Source: Echinometra lucunter (lineage: Eukaryota; Echinodermata; Echinoidea; Camarodonta; Echinometridae). From it: a DNA stretch of 64,000 nucleotides. The stretch lies in assembly GCA_029962745.1 (NCBI GenBank), contig CM057157.1, positions 27,793,087-27,857,086 on the forward strand, written 5' to 3'. Below the pieces are notes generated by a model, which saw only the letters and a list, made by a program, of their open reading frames with translations, searched no databases and was not told the origin of the DNA. The translations under genes were made by a program, and so were the position numbers. Below, piece by piece: positions 36,901-42,554 of the stretch (position 1 is the first letter of the stretch; each line of letters opens with the position of its first letter).

Positions 36901-38280
36901 AAAAAAAAAGACTTTTCTTGATTTCCCCATACGTTAATAAATTACACAGATGCTGATGTTAGATTTGCAGTCAGACGTTTTGAAAGGGAGAGACTCCATC
37001 TTGACCCGTTTCATAAAACCTGTTCTCAATAATAAGCTGCAATAACTGTTACAAGCTACTGAAATCCTTGCATGTGATTGGCTGAGAGCAAATTTGTTAT
37101 CGCAATGTGGCAGTTGTTACTGATAACAAGTTTTGTGAAACGGGGCCAGATGATGTGTCTTTGTTGTAGGCTAGCAAAATGATATTGTATGATAACGGGC
37201 AAGTTCATGACCAAGTTTTATGGAACAAGAACAGCACAAAACTTTTGAAAATGTTATTTTTCTCGATATTTCGCCTGCTTCCAATTTCGAATATTATTTT
37301 TTACTTAATGCCAACAGGATTATTAGGGATATATATATATATATATCTTAGATGTTGTCGGCTATGTATTGGTCAAAAATCTGGGGCTTTCATGCCCTTG
37401 TGAATATATTCTACACTTTTTTTTTTGTTTTTCATTTTGTTACCTCCACACAGGCGTAGACTTGGTAGCCAGAGCTCATTAAGAATGTCGTCGGAACTGG
37501 CTTCTCATGTGAATACCAACACTGGAATACTCATGGGTGCTGATAGTGATCGATCAGGGTGAGGCATTGCCTTTCATGCAGCAAGCATATTGCGTCCGAA
37601 TTGTAGGAACGGCCGACCTCCAGTGGCTTTAGCTAAAGAGGCACGGGGAGCGTTTCATGAAGTATTTTGTCAGTGATTTGTACCGACAACTGTTACAAGC
37701 CACTTAAATCCTTGCATCTGATTGGCTGAGAGCAAATTTGTCAGTAAAAATCACCGACAAGACACTTGTTGAAACACCCCGCTGTATCCCCCCTCGCCCT
37801 CTCGTTCGAATGATCGTCAAAGAAGAAAGGGGGGCTCAAAAAGAGAAAAAAGGTGGAGAGAAAAAAAAACACGAAAGAAAAGGGGAGGAAGTATGAAAAA
37901 TTAGAAAAGGAGATGATAAAATCTCTTTGAAATGATACATTCAAATTTCAAAAGTTTCATGACACAAGGTGCTGGTGTGACTTTAGGCTTGTTCATAACA
38001 AACAATTAATTTCACCTTCTTTAGTAATGTTTTTTATACCCTTCCATAAGCTAGTTGATGGAATTCTTTGAATTCACTATCGCCGCTGAATATGACTGCT
38101 TGAAAGAAGAAAATTCAAGATGATATTTAAATCATTCCCTTATTTTCTTTTCTTTTCATAAATTGTAGGTCAGTCTCATGGGAGGAGTACGTGATGGAAC
38201 AAGCTCTGTACACATTAGCCGTGCGGCCTAACATTGGGCCTGTCAAGATCAGCAGAAGGCCAACATTCTGTTCCTTTTGA
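11530..38280 (+). CDS. PHF24: PHD finger protein 24 / GINIP-like protein, seven-exon gene
   Basis: Spliced CDS: 11530-12093, 33051-33236, 34889-34967, 35529-35728, 36340-36512, 37454-37558, 38169-38280. All borders are GT-AG and phases agree, giving 1419 nt and 472 residues. Residues 1-7 (MGVTVSK) match an N-myristoylation site. C195/C198, C209/C212, H217/C220 and C247/C250 form a C4HC3 PHD finger. EF-hand loops lie at 273-284, 317-328, 366-377 and 431-442, each with D at 1 and 3 and E at 12. Vertebrate PHF24 (GINIP, KIAA1045) is a neuronal protein of about 400 residues that binds active G-alpha-i and shapes GABA-B signalling; that role here is inferred. The order myristoyl start, disordered N-terminus, PHD, EF-hands matches that family. 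R73-R74-P75-S76 is a protein kinase A-type site. A small missed exon inside the 21 kb first intron cannot be excluded. Confidence 0.88.
12621..12782. mobile_element. MITE, CCCGTTTCATAAAAC family, copy 1
   Basis: Terminal inverted repeats GGGCCCCGTTTCATAAAAC and GTTTTATGAAACGGGGCCC bound 162 bp. The inside contains AGCCAATCAGATGCAAGGAT and a T run. Related copies in this window are at 37004-37147, 37644-37781, 44154-44289 and 54265-54427. Most share the inner segment TGATTGGCTGAGAGCAAATT in one orientation or the other. No coding capacity. Confidence 0.85.
13030..13298 (+). repeat. LINE-like 3' end
   Basis: T-rich body followed by GATGAAATAAATGAAATTGA and tandem AACTTTGA units. An AATAAA signal with a short oligomer tail is typical of a truncated non-LTR retrotransposon 3' end. 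No coding remainder is visible upstream. Confidence 0.55.
13411..13640. mobile_element. Foldback element with CAATGGGTCAA arms
   Basis: The left arm (GACCCATTGAATACCAATTA...TTGACCCATTGAA) and right arm (TTCAATGGGTCAA...TTAGTATTCAATGGATC) are reverse complements with few mismatches. Outer ends CTTCAATTGG and CCAATTGAAAG also pair. It is about 230 bp without coding capacity. Confidence 0.7.
13718..14110. repeat. ATA run plus TATAAAGCGCC dispersed repeat
   Basis: An ATA trinucleotide run is followed by TTTATAAAGCGCCACATCCA and CTCAAGGCGCTGGGG, then about 300 bp with GCCTTGTATGAATTTACTG. The 'ATAAAGCGC...CTCAAGGCGCT' motif matches, in style, a widespread invertebrate repeat near SINE tails. It lies directly before a tRNA-type SINE. 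Confidence 0.5.
14150..14455 (+). mobile_element. tRNA-derived SINE
   Basis: The head has an A box TGGTCTGGTGG (14158-14168) and B box GGTTCGAATCC (14202-14212), with CGTCGTGG and CCACGGCG as the degenerate acceptor stem. A unique body follows (CAACCCAGGTGAGGTGAATG, CTGGCGGCTGCCGGGC), then GGTAATAATATCCAAG, GCGCTATACAAGAACTG and an ATT-repeat tail. About 300 bp. It is a retroposon and not a working tRNA, since no anticodon arm folds. A diverged relative is at 41930-42199. Confidence 0.85.
14981..15190 (+). repeat. ATT/ATC microsatellite
   Basis: Long irregular ATT repeat with interspersed ATC and GTT units, longest pure stretch about 15096-15141. Frames across it are isoleucine or tyrosine homopolymers and not genes. 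Confidence 0.95.
15844..16275. mobile_element. TIR element AATGCCTAGTTTACATTTG
   Basis: Perfect 19-bp terminal inverted repeats: AATGCCTAGTTTACATTTG at 15844-15862 and CAAATGTAAACTAGGCATT at 16257-16275. The 432-bp interior is GC-richer than its surroundings and repeats ATCGTGC / TCGTACG motifs in both directions. Overlapping open frames of 64-99 codons inside show no transposase motif, so a non-autonomous element is likely. Confidence 0.88.
16714..16762 (+). repeat. GA dinucleotide microsatellite
   Basis: About 24 GA units, then interrupted purine repeats to about 16805. Frames here encode alternating Arg-Glu or Ser-Leu and are artefacts. Confidence 0.95.
18390..18680 (+). repeat. AAT/GAT and GAA microsatellites
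   Basis: Irregular AAT/GAT repeats run into a pure GAA array at about 18599-18642 (about 14 units). GAA arrays are expansion-prone and form triplex DNA. Frames across are low-complexity. Confidence 0.9.
19511..19980. mobile_element. TIR element CACTCTAAAAACAAA with TCTAGTCA repeats
   Basis: Ends are CACTCTAAAAACAAACTAGT and TAGATTTGTTTTTAGAGTG, with inner TCAGATTTGACTAG on both sides. The 470-bp interior has many forward and inverted copies of TCTAGTCAAATGTGACTA (about 19577 and 19738) and scattered TTCTAGT. No coding capacity. A second CACTCTTAAAAATG-like palindrome occurs near 36639. Confidence 0.85.
19981..21140. other. Intron sequence without a recognised element
   Basis: Unique-looking AT-rich sequence. 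Frames of 84-130 codons at 20398-21068 on both strands lack motifs or splice support. A C-rich tract lies at 20951-20975. Confidence 0.35.
21283..21421. mobile_element. MITE with CCCTCTTCCATAAAAAGTT ends
   Basis: The left arm CCCTCTTCCATAAAAAGTT then GCGATTAAAC pairs with right arm GTTTAATC then TTAACTTTTTATGCAAGAGG. It is about 139 bp with a T run near the middle. It is preceded by an ATT/ATC microsatellite (21145-21258). Confidence 0.75.
21770..21898 (+). repeat. LINE-like 3' tail with AATCTTG units
   Basis: A T/A-rich body ending ACAAAAATAAGG is followed by three to four tandem AATCTTG units. A short oligomer array after an AATAA-type signal is the hallmark of a CR1/L2-like non-LTR 3' end. 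Confidence 0.6.
22162..22471. mobile_element. MITE with TGTTTCACAAAGACTAAG ends
   Basis: Long inverted arms of about 90 bp. The left starts GGGGTTGTTTCACAAAGACT and the right ends AGTCTTTGTGAAACAGCTCC. Inner arm pieces (CATTCATGCCACTG against CAGTTGCATGAATAG) also pair. The size is about 310 bp, with no coding frame. It resembles the other 'end-of-molecule' palindromic elements here but is a different family. Confidence 0.8.
22862..23120 (-). repeat. LINE-like tail (minus) and ATC microsatellite
   Basis: Tandem GAACTGAATT-like units (22868-22895) followed by TTTGAATTGGTTTATTATGC look like a minus-strand non-LTR 3' end. An ATC microsatellite (about 23050-23088) adjoins it. The methionine-rich and isoleucine-rich frames are artefacts. 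Confidence 0.55.
24150..24340 (+). repeat. Direct repeat, copy 1 (GGGCTGGGTCRTGCAA)
   Basis: Shares with 25077-25285 the order GGAGGAGGAAGA, AGAAGAGTATG, GGGCTGGGTCGTGCAA, CATTTAAAA, TAGGTCATCT, C run, CCCCCATCAAAATACC and GGCGCC. The copies are about 0.9 kb apart in the same orientation. They could be two insertions of a dispersed repeat or a local duplication. Confidence 0.7.
25077..25285 (+). repeat. Direct repeat, copy 2
   Basis: Second copy of the 24150-24340 unit, with a longer purine-rich left part (GGAGGAGGAGGAAGAAAG). Both end in CCATCAAAATACCCYGGCGC. Confidence 0.7.
25518..25702 (+). repeat. GA and GT microsatellites
   Basis: GA units at about 25522-25548, purine repeats, then GT units at about 25589-25680 with interruptions, then GA again. 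Frames of 76 and 106 codons here are dinucleotide artefacts. Confidence 0.95.
26046..27352. mobile_element. 1.3 kb foldback element with GAATTTGAATG box arrays
   Basis: Left end ATAGGATTTCCCGGACAAAT and right end ATTTGGACGGGAAATCCTAT are inverted repeats. Each arm is a loose array of a box, CATTCAAATTC on the left and GCGAATTTGAATG on the right, every 25-45 bp. The left array runs about 26075-26325 and the right about 27080-27345. The 0.75 kb centre is unique-looking. Both ends sit against AAT-type repeats. The 84-codon minus frame in the right arm is derived from the boxes. No transposase is visible. Confidence 0.8.
27695..27800 (-). repeat. LINE-like 3' tail, minus strand
   Basis: Begins AAAAATTCAAATTCGTATTT and continues with TTCATTTCCAGCTG and A-rich sequence with AATAAAATATAAA, resembling the heads at 4118 and 7028. 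No coding part is visible. Confidence 0.4.
28256..28368 (+). repeat. AAT/GAT microsatellite
   Basis: Irregular AAT and GAT trinucleotides. Asn/Asp-rich and Ile-rich frames result and are not genes. A GGGA tetranucleotide array is at about 28617-28642. Confidence 0.9.
28700..28862 (+). mobile_element. tRNA-derived SINE head
   Basis: A box TGTCTAGTGGT (28703-28713) and B box GGTTCGAGTCT (28771-28781) are about 57 bases apart. Downstream are TCTTTCGGATGGCGTGCATG and GGTCGGTCGGTCGTCAATAA, typical of a SINE body. Not a functional tRNA. Confidence 0.6.
29150..29246 (+). repeat. LINE/SINE 3' tail (GGCCCCCTGGAAGAACAGTA)
   Basis: AGGGCCCCCTGGAAGAACAG, CTGAAGGGTCTACCCTG and a tail of tandem AAATC units. 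Same layout as 33772-33855 and 48003-48095. The tandem tail marks the 3' end on the + strand. It may be the end of the element whose head is at 28700. Confidence 0.65.
29831..29890 (+). mobile_element. Truncated tRNA-like SINE head
   Basis: A box TGGTCGAGTGG (29838-29848) and B box GGTTCGATTCC (29867-29877) are only about 29 bases apart start to start, with GGTGCCG and CGGCGC as stem remnants. The anticodon arm is missing, so it cannot be a working tRNA. Confidence 0.6.
30630..30775 (+). repeat. Dispersed repeat related to 40168-40285
   Basis: Shares with 40168-40285 the order GCAGGGCACAAATCC, CAGTCGAAA, GTCTG, GAGACTAA and GACACAGCC. Same orientation in both places, with many mismatches. 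Identity is unknown. Confidence 0.4.
31722..32199. mobile_element. Tc1/mariner-like MITE with TA target duplication
   Basis: TA at 31720-31721 and at 32200-32201 flank ends CCAGGTGTCCCAGAAAAAGG and CGTTTTTTCCAGGACACCCGG, which are inverted repeats. The element is about 478 bp. Inner sequence contains inverted CATTTCTTAAATTAC / TTAAGAAACGGGCA and TGTCGGGATGG / CCATTCCCGACA pairs, so it is a near-complete palindrome. It has no transposase frame. Confidence 0.82.
32451..32474 (+). repeat. TC dinucleotide microsatellite
   Basis: About 12 TC units. Confidence 0.9.
33051..33236 (+). CDS. PHF24: PHF24-like exon 2, PHD finger
   Basis: Acceptor TTTTATCTCCAACAG and donor GTGAGT, phase 0 at both ends, 62 codons (189-250). 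It carries the whole zinc-binding set: C195-x2-C198-x10-C209-x2-C212-x4-H217-x2-C220-x26-C247-x2-C250. Typical segments are ELFPCRICTLVFHEHCMRR and IGWSCNEC. Classic PHD fingers read histone tails, but the GINIP finger acts in a membrane-associated protein, so histone binding should not be assumed. Confidence 0.92.
33748..33860 (+). repeat. LINE/SINE 3' tail in intron 2
   Basis: GCTAAAGCCAGTGTAATAAT, TTTCAGGGCTCTCTGGGAGA, ACAGTACATAGTACTGAAGA and GGCTACCCTGGG are followed by an ATT array. The first part equals the SINE tail at about 14340-14360, linking the two repeat families. Confidence 0.65.
33880..33960 (+). repeat. TAG trinucleotide microsatellite
   Basis: About 20 TAG units with few interruptions, inside intron 2. 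Threonine- and valine-rich frames across it are artefacts. Confidence 0.95.
34185..34750 (-). repeat. Purine-rich and LINE-like segment in intron 2
   Basis: Purine-rich block (34186-34430) with GACAGA repeats is followed by a G run (34593-34607), CAAAGGCTTGTTGAGAA and GGCCCCAG, then A-rich sequence. The arrangement matches 4310-4380 and nearby purine sequence, so this is probably the same repeat family. Confidence 0.45.
34889..34967 (+). CDS. PHF24: PHF24-like exon 3, start of EF-hand 1
   Basis: Acceptor TTTGTTTTCAG and donor GTAAGA. It codes residues 251-276 plus the first base of codon 277. Sequence ENLGQLLSDDEMFELMEIF supplies the entering helix of EF-hand 1, followed by loop residues D273, V274, D275 and S276. 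The intron interrupts the loop at position 5. Confidence 0.9.
35030..35325 (+). repeat. Dispersed repeat in intron 3, inverted partner at 38610-38870
   Basis: Contains AAAGTTATGAAAGTTTGAAA, GGTGATCCTCAA, TTTTATATTTTCTTCATTAT, TTGTCTCTTTCTTAGCTCA and TTTGACACA. The reverse complement of 38610-38870 carries the same modules in the same order. The similar translated frames are a by-product. Confidence 0.65.
35529..35728 (+). CDS. PHF24: PHF24-like exon 4, EF-hands 1 and 2
   Basis: Acceptor CGATCCATCACAG and donor GTATTA, 200 nt, ending in phase 0. It completes EF-hand 1 (D277, T279, S281, E284) and carries EF-hand 2, whose loop is D317-T-D-R-T-G-T-L-S-W-W-E328. A highly charged linker (residues 294-311) joins them. 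The strong codon bias against the AT-rich introns supports real coding. Confidence 0.9.
35811..35880 (+). repeat. TGATA pentanucleotide array in intron 4
   Basis: Fourteen perfect TGATA units, 70 bp, 82 bp after the exon 4 donor. Purity suggests recent growth or active length change. It also repeats GATA, a core recognised by GATA factors. Confidence 0.97.
36340..36512 (+). CDS. PHF24: PHF24-like exon 5, EF-hand 3
   Basis: Acceptor TTTTATTTTAAAG and donor GTAAGA. It codes residues 344-400 plus two bases of codon 401. The EF-hand 3 loop D366-T-D-G-D-G-C-V-T-E-Y-E377 is fully canonical, with entering helix KEIQTLRSNFEVF and exiting helix ARRAFKSWFSKF. The competing open frame through this exon (36180-36482) is out of frame and not supported. 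Confidence 0.9.
36639..36705. repeat. Short palindrome CCGGGTCAATTTGACCCGG-type
   Basis: CACTCTTAAAAATGCCGGGT is followed by CAAATTGACCCGG, making an inverted repeat GCCGGGTCAAATTGACCCGG. ACTCCG and CGGAGT flank an inner loop. It is a fragment of a CACTCTTAAAAATG-type MITE or a complete very small one. Confidence 0.5.
37004..37147. mobile_element. MITE, CCCGTTTCATAAAAC family, copy 2 (intron 5)
   Basis: Ends ACCCGTTTCATAAAACCTG and AAGTTTTGTGAAACGGGGCC. Inner segment TGATTGGCTGAGAGCAAATT is shared with the copies at 37644, 44154 and, reversed, 12621. 144 bp. Confidence 0.85.
37454..37558 (+). CDS. PHF24: PHF24-like exon 6, linker and start of EF-hand 4
   Basis: Acceptor CTCCACACAG and donor GTGAGG, 105 nt. 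It codes residues 401-435 plus two bases of codon 436. A Ser/Arg-rich linker (QRRLGSQSSLRMSSELAS) precedes GILMGADSDRS. The intron cuts the EF-hand 4 loop at position 6. Frame and phase fit both neighbours. Confidence 0.87.
37644..37781. mobile_element. MITE, GAGCGTTTCATGAAG subfamily, copy 3 (intron 6)
   Basis: Ends CGGGGAGCGTTTCATGAAG and CTTGTTGAAACACCCCG. The inner part has TTTGTACCGACAACTGTTAC and TGATTGGCTGAGAGCAAATT. It is 138 bp and closest to the copy at 44154. Confidence 0.85.
38169..38280 (+). CDS. PHF24: PHF24-like exon 7, end of EF-hand 4 and C-terminus
   Basis: Acceptor TTTTCATAAATTGTAG. It codes G436 to F472, then TGA at 38278-38280. The EF-hand 4 loop is D431-S-D-R-S-G-S-V-S-W-E-E442 with exiting helix YVMEQALYTLAVRPN. 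A basic end, PVKISRRPTF, follows. The LYTLAVRPN segment resembles the C-terminus I recall for vertebrate PHF24. Confidence 0.9.
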
Positions 38281-38394
38281 GGTTTCTTGAACGAGTCTTG
38301 AGAGGATGTCAAAGTGGATGATAATCTTCCATGTCGTCACCAACATCAACTTAAACCCTATTTAGACATGTGTCTGGGAATGGCCTTTCACTAA

Positions 38395-38585
38395 AATTAG
38401 GATAAAATTGGGTAGAAGGTGAAGAGGAAGACACAGAAATAGATGGATAGAAGGAGTGACCGAAGAAACTGACAAGTCATTGAGAGATATAGAGCATACT
38501 TGCATAGGACAGAGTAGCCTGGAGGAAGTTTGTCCATCGGGTCACAAGAAAAAATGGGGACGACTCGATGGCAACTACAAAATAT
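38395..38585 (+). pseudogene. Decayed RTE-type LINE reverse-transcriptase tail
   Basis: The frame reading RGRHRNRWIEGVTEETDKSL, shifting to DRVAWRKFVHRVTRK after a one-base frame change, matches the general pattern RGRQR-x-RW-x-DG...SL...DR-x-WR at the C-terminal end of RTE/BovB-like non-LTR elements. In-frame stops and at least one frameshift make it inactive. It starts about 115 bp after the PHF24-like stop codon. Confidence 0.6.
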
Positions 38586-38609
38586 ATGCAGTTTAGAGGG
38601 GATGGTATA

Positions 38610-38875
38610 GGGACTGGCAGTGCTTGTATCTTTGTGAACTCAACGAAATGTGTCAAATGCATTATCCCATGATGAACTAAGAAGGAGACAAGAAGCATCT
38701 TTACAGATAATGGAAAAAATATGAAATTTTGCGTACAAAATATAATGAGAGTTGTCCTTCTAAGCCTGCCATTATGAAGCAACATTGCCATTGAGGACCA
38801 CCATAGAAAGTTAATTGAGACTTTTCAAAACTTTCATAACTTGACTTTCATGGAACTTTTTAAAAACTGCTTCTC
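38610..38875 (-). repeat. Dispersed repeat, inverted copy of 35030-35325
   Basis: Minus-strand modules: AAGTTATGAAAGTTTTGAAA, GGTGGTCCTCAA, ATTTCATATTTTTTCCATTA, TTGTCTCCTTCTTAGTTCA and TTTGACACA. It adjoins the LINE remnant. The 104-codon minus frame (38477-38791) spans both and is not a gene. Confidence 0.65.
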
Positions 38876-38989
38876 TCTATTCTCTCTTTTCATTTGAATT
38901 GGTATTTTCCCAGGGTTTCATTCTCCTTTAATACAGAATGACTGAGCTTGACATATATGATATCGCATTTTGGATGATTCAGGTTGGAT

Positions 38990-39640
38990 AATGGTCCACA
39001 CTGTGGTCTGGCCGAATGGTCCACACTGTGGTTTGTCCGAATGGTCCACATTGTGGTTTGGCCTAATGGTCAATACTGTGGTTTGGCCTAATGTTCCATA
39101 CTGTAGTTGGGCCTAATGGTTCACACTGTGGTTTGGCCTAATGGTCCACACTGTGGTTTGGCCTAATGGTCCATACTGTGGTTTGGCCGAATGGTCCACA
39201 CTGTCGTTTGGTCTAAATTGTTCACACTGTGGTCTGGCCTATTGGTCCACACTGTGGTTTGGCCGAATGGCCCACACTGCGGTCTGGCCTATTGGTCCAC
39301 ACTGTGGTTTGGCCTAATGGTTCACACTGTGGTCTGGCCTATTGTCCACACTGTGGTTCGGTCTAATGGTCCAAACTGTGGTTTGGCCTATTGGTCCACA
39401 CTGTGGTTTGGCCTAATGGTTCACACTGTGGTCTGGCCTATTGTCCACACTGTGGTTTGGTCTAATGGTCCAAACTTTGGTTCGGCCTAATGGTCCACAC
39501 CGTGGTTTGGCCTAATGGTTCACACTGTGGTCTGGCGTATTTGGGTCCACACTGTGGTTTGGCCGAATGGTCCACACTGTGGTTTGCTTTAATGGTTCAC
39601 ACTCTGGTCTGGCCTGTTGGGTCCATACTGTGGTCTTGGC
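38990..39640 (+). repeat. 25-bp minisatellite (TGGTCCACACTGTGGTTTGG)
   Basis: About 26 units of a 25-bp motif, TGGTCCACACTGTGGTTTGG followed by CCTAA. Variants include GGTCTGGCCTATTGG. Between about 39318 and 39515 a block of four units (about 98 bp) is itself repeated, which is a higher-order structure. Because 25 is not a multiple of 3, a 25-residue amino-acid period appears in the open frames at 39191-39765; these are artefacts. Confidence 0.95.
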
Positions 39641-39787
39641 AAAAATACGAGCAGAAAGATCAAAAGATTCTCACACAAACTGTGCCCTCTAACCTTCCGT
39701 TGGTAGAATTAACCAGTAGAATTGGCATGCGTTTCAGTGGGATGTCCACGAACTTAGAACTATGACAGAAACAGGCCCGAGCTCTCA

Positions 39788-39893
39788 GAACCACAAACTG
39801 TCCGGTGTCACCGGATGATATCCATCCGGATGAAATGACACCGGCAGATGTTTTTCAGTACAAAATGACATGGAATCTCATCCGGTGACACTG
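39788..39893. repeat. Short foldback TGTCACCGGATGA
   Basis: GTCCGGTGTCACCGGATGAT and ATCTCATCCGGTGACACTGC form inverted arms about 106 bp apart end to end, with an extra ATCCATCCGGATG palindrome inside. Probably a small MITE. Confidence 0.55.
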
Positions 39894-40167
39894 CCCCTTC
39901 TTAATCAAATGAGTGGGCTTATTCCATATTGGCGAGTGAGGGTAGCAAATGAGCTTTTTCTATTTCTTTAATGATAAGGTTTCTAACAATTCCGTCATAT
40001 GCTTTACATGTGCCTATAGGTAAACCTGTTTGGAGAAAAAATATTTCGCACACCGGCTCTCGAGCCAACATTACCTCTATCATGCGGTCCATTTAGCATG
40101 GTTAAGGGAAATTCCTCAAACTCCCTCATCAATCGCCCCTGGAAGGCTCAACAACACTTAGTCTAAT

Positions 40168-40285
40168 TTGCAGGCACAAATCCCGGTCTGTCGAAATAGG
40201 TTGTAGAGGTCTGCGATAGTAGACTAAAGCATGTAAAAGGAGATCGCGTACTATAGCTGCTCCAGATTGACACAGCCTCCAGACA
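40168..40285 (+). repeat. Dispersed repeat related to 30630-30775
   Basis: Same ordered short blocks as 30630-30775 (GCAGGCACAAATCC, GTCGAAA, GTCTG, GACTAAA, GACACAGCC). Function and class unknown. Confidence 0.4.
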
Positions 40286-41005
40286 CATGGCCTAGACTTC
40301 TCTCAAGACCCAAATGTAACTTTAAATGTGTCAGTTAGGGCCGGTGCCTGCGGACTGTGGTGTGGTCGATTCTCACTCCAATGTGCCCATTAAGCAGCAA
40401 TCACTAGAAGTCGTTCTCATCGCACCGGTGTAGGTATACCGTGTATCAGGAGGAGACAAGAAGGAAATTATGACGCTGCGAACGTGTCAAAAAGCAAAAA
40501 TCATGAAATTGATCGAAAAGCAAGAAAACAGACGCAGAAAACATTTTGATTCAGATGGGCAGAAAAGGGGCTTTGATAATCCCCCCCCCCTATTCCTCAC
40601 CCTAAATGCGCAACTATCATGACTATGGAAATAATTATCAAATTCTGTCGAGATTTCTTTAGAAGGTATATGCATTTACTTGATTTATCGGTTATCTATA
40701 CCAATGGCGTACTACGACCATGGTGTGCTAAACTGTGTGTGTGTGTGTGTTTTTTTTTCATGCAGTATTATACTACACATGAGCTTAGCTAAAAGGCCGA
40801 GAAGCGATTATGATATGTTCGAGAGGAGTACATTTTGTTGTGCTTCTGTTTTACTTCATGCATTGACTATACATTTACCCTTACAATTTATACCTTGTCT
40901 ATGCAATTTATCTACACCTATATAATCATCCTTTTGTGGATGCCTATTAGAAACGTGTGCCTTAGTGTTAAAAGGACCAATCACACGCACGAGTATTATA
41001 CGTGT

Positions 41006-41011
<6 letters not shown>

Positions 41012-41053
<42 letters not shown>
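41012..41053 (+). repeat. AT dinucleotide microsatellite
   Basis: About 20 TA units, between ATACATACA and TCGGTAAATAAATG. Confidence 0.95.
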
Positions 41054-41057
<4 letters not shown>

Positions 41058-41929
41058 AAATAAATGATCGGTCACAAATGTTACCAAACTATTGTAGTTT
41101 TTGCTCATACATTTCATAGAATTTACTTTAATCATTAAACCTTTATGCAATTTATTTGAAGTTTTAAAGAACATCTCGTTTACATAGCTTTACTGTGTAG
41201 CAATATTACAGATGTACTTGAAATAATATTGAAATAAAGTGTGTTTTAAGGGCTGGCCCATAATGTACTCGTATTTATTTCCACGTAACAGGATGTGTGC
41301 AGTGCTCTTTTAAAATTTTCCAGACTATGTACTATATTCGACGCTTTAGCTTATACCGTTACATAAGTGCCTATATTAACACAGACTTCGAATTTTGTTG
41401 TCTTTTTTTTTCTACTTCAACTCGAATGTTCATCATTACCACCTCTATCTTGGAATAATTCAAGGAAGAGGAGTAGAGGGGGGGGGGGGGGGGTCATTTA
41501 AAGGCAACTCATACCGACGGAAAATATTGTCAGCTTTTTAGTTTGGTATAATGAATGGTCATACAACTTCCTATTGCGGTTTGGACCATATTACTGAATG
41601 GGCCAATCCCGACATACGTTCAGCTGGACAATTTTACGTTTTCATTTATTCAATTTTTAAATGACTTTTTGTGGGAATGAGATGGTGGGTCTATAAGGAA
41701 TCAAATATCATGCAAAAAAATGGTATTACTATTTCGAGAAATGTTCCTGACCTATACCAGCGCATGCAATATCCGGCAAGTATAGCAGGCATGTCTGACA
41801 TCTTTTCAGCCAATAACTTTGCTCAAACCTTCCTGGGTATAAGGAAACGCAAATTTTGAACCGACCAATGTAACTCTATCTATGCTTTGCAAATGACGTG
41901 TATATATCAAGCATACTTGGTTGAAAATT

Positions 41930-42199
41930 CGTAGTCGAGTGGTTTAGTGTCTGTCCTTTGGACCTTAATCTACATTTGCCACTCTAAAGCCAGGTTTTAA
42001 GTGGATTCCACAGGATCCGAAAGTCATTGTGGTTTGTGTTATTGTAAGCGCCTGGCTGGAATGCACCCCAGGGAGTAGAGAAGGTGCACACAAGCGTAAA
42101 TCCGTTGACCGGGATAATAATATCTTTGTAAAGCGCTTAGAGACATCGGAGATGTATCAGGGGCTATAAAATCCAGAATGTTATTATTATTATAATTAT
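41930..42199 (+). mobile_element. Diverged tRNA-derived SINE
   Basis: Head with an A-box-like TAGTCGAGTGG, degraded B region, then a body with AATGCACCCCAGG, GGGATAATAATATCTTTGTA, AAGCGCTTAGAGACATC and an ATT tail. The tail matches the SINE at 14150-14455 in order (GTAATAATATC..., AGCGCATAGAGACG..., ATT repeats). Confidence 0.7.
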
Positions 42200-42554
42200 G
42201 AATAACAATATGGAATATATCTTAAAAGAATGCCTAAATGCCTCCATCGCTAATATTTCATGTATTCCTTCAATGGCTTGGCTTTGAGTGAGATTAGTAA
42301 TTCATATATTATCTCATATTTTGATGCTGTTGAATGCTAAATGTAAAAACTGTATATATTTGTATAAAGAATGGATCTCTTTCATTCAGGTTTTCATACT
42401 TTTGAAATGTGAACGTTAAACAAGATGTATTAAAAATAGTAATTAAAAGATAACGAGTTTAAGTTCATCATTTTCGAGTGTCGTATCGATTGATGTGTGC
42501 GATGGAAATGATTATAGCAGGCCTACAAAATGGTGCTGATTAAAAACTTTTCTT

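Larger units (their letters stand above)
38281..41238 (+). other. Possible long 3' UTR of the PHF24-like gene
   Basis: No AATAAA occurs close after the stop codon. Candidate signals are the AATAAA at about 41056 and the better placed one at 41233-41238 (TTGAAATAAAGTGTG). Earlier variant signals are possible. The interval contains repeats, including LINE debris and a minisatellite, so polyadenylation may really occur earlier; transcript ends cannot be fixed from sequence. Confidence 0.3.

Noticed and set aside
38477..38791. 104-codon minus-strand frame
   Set aside because: Spans LINE debris and a dispersed repeat whose partner at 35030 gives a similar but unrelated-length frame.
38990..39640. 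CRISPR-like array
   Set aside because: Units are contiguous 25-bp repeats without unique spacers, in eukaryotic DNA. It is a minisatellite.
39191..39765. Repeat protein frames (VHTVVWPNGPHCGLAYWSTL)
   Set aside because: The 25-residue period results from a 25-bp unit read across three frames, and no start or splice context supports translation.
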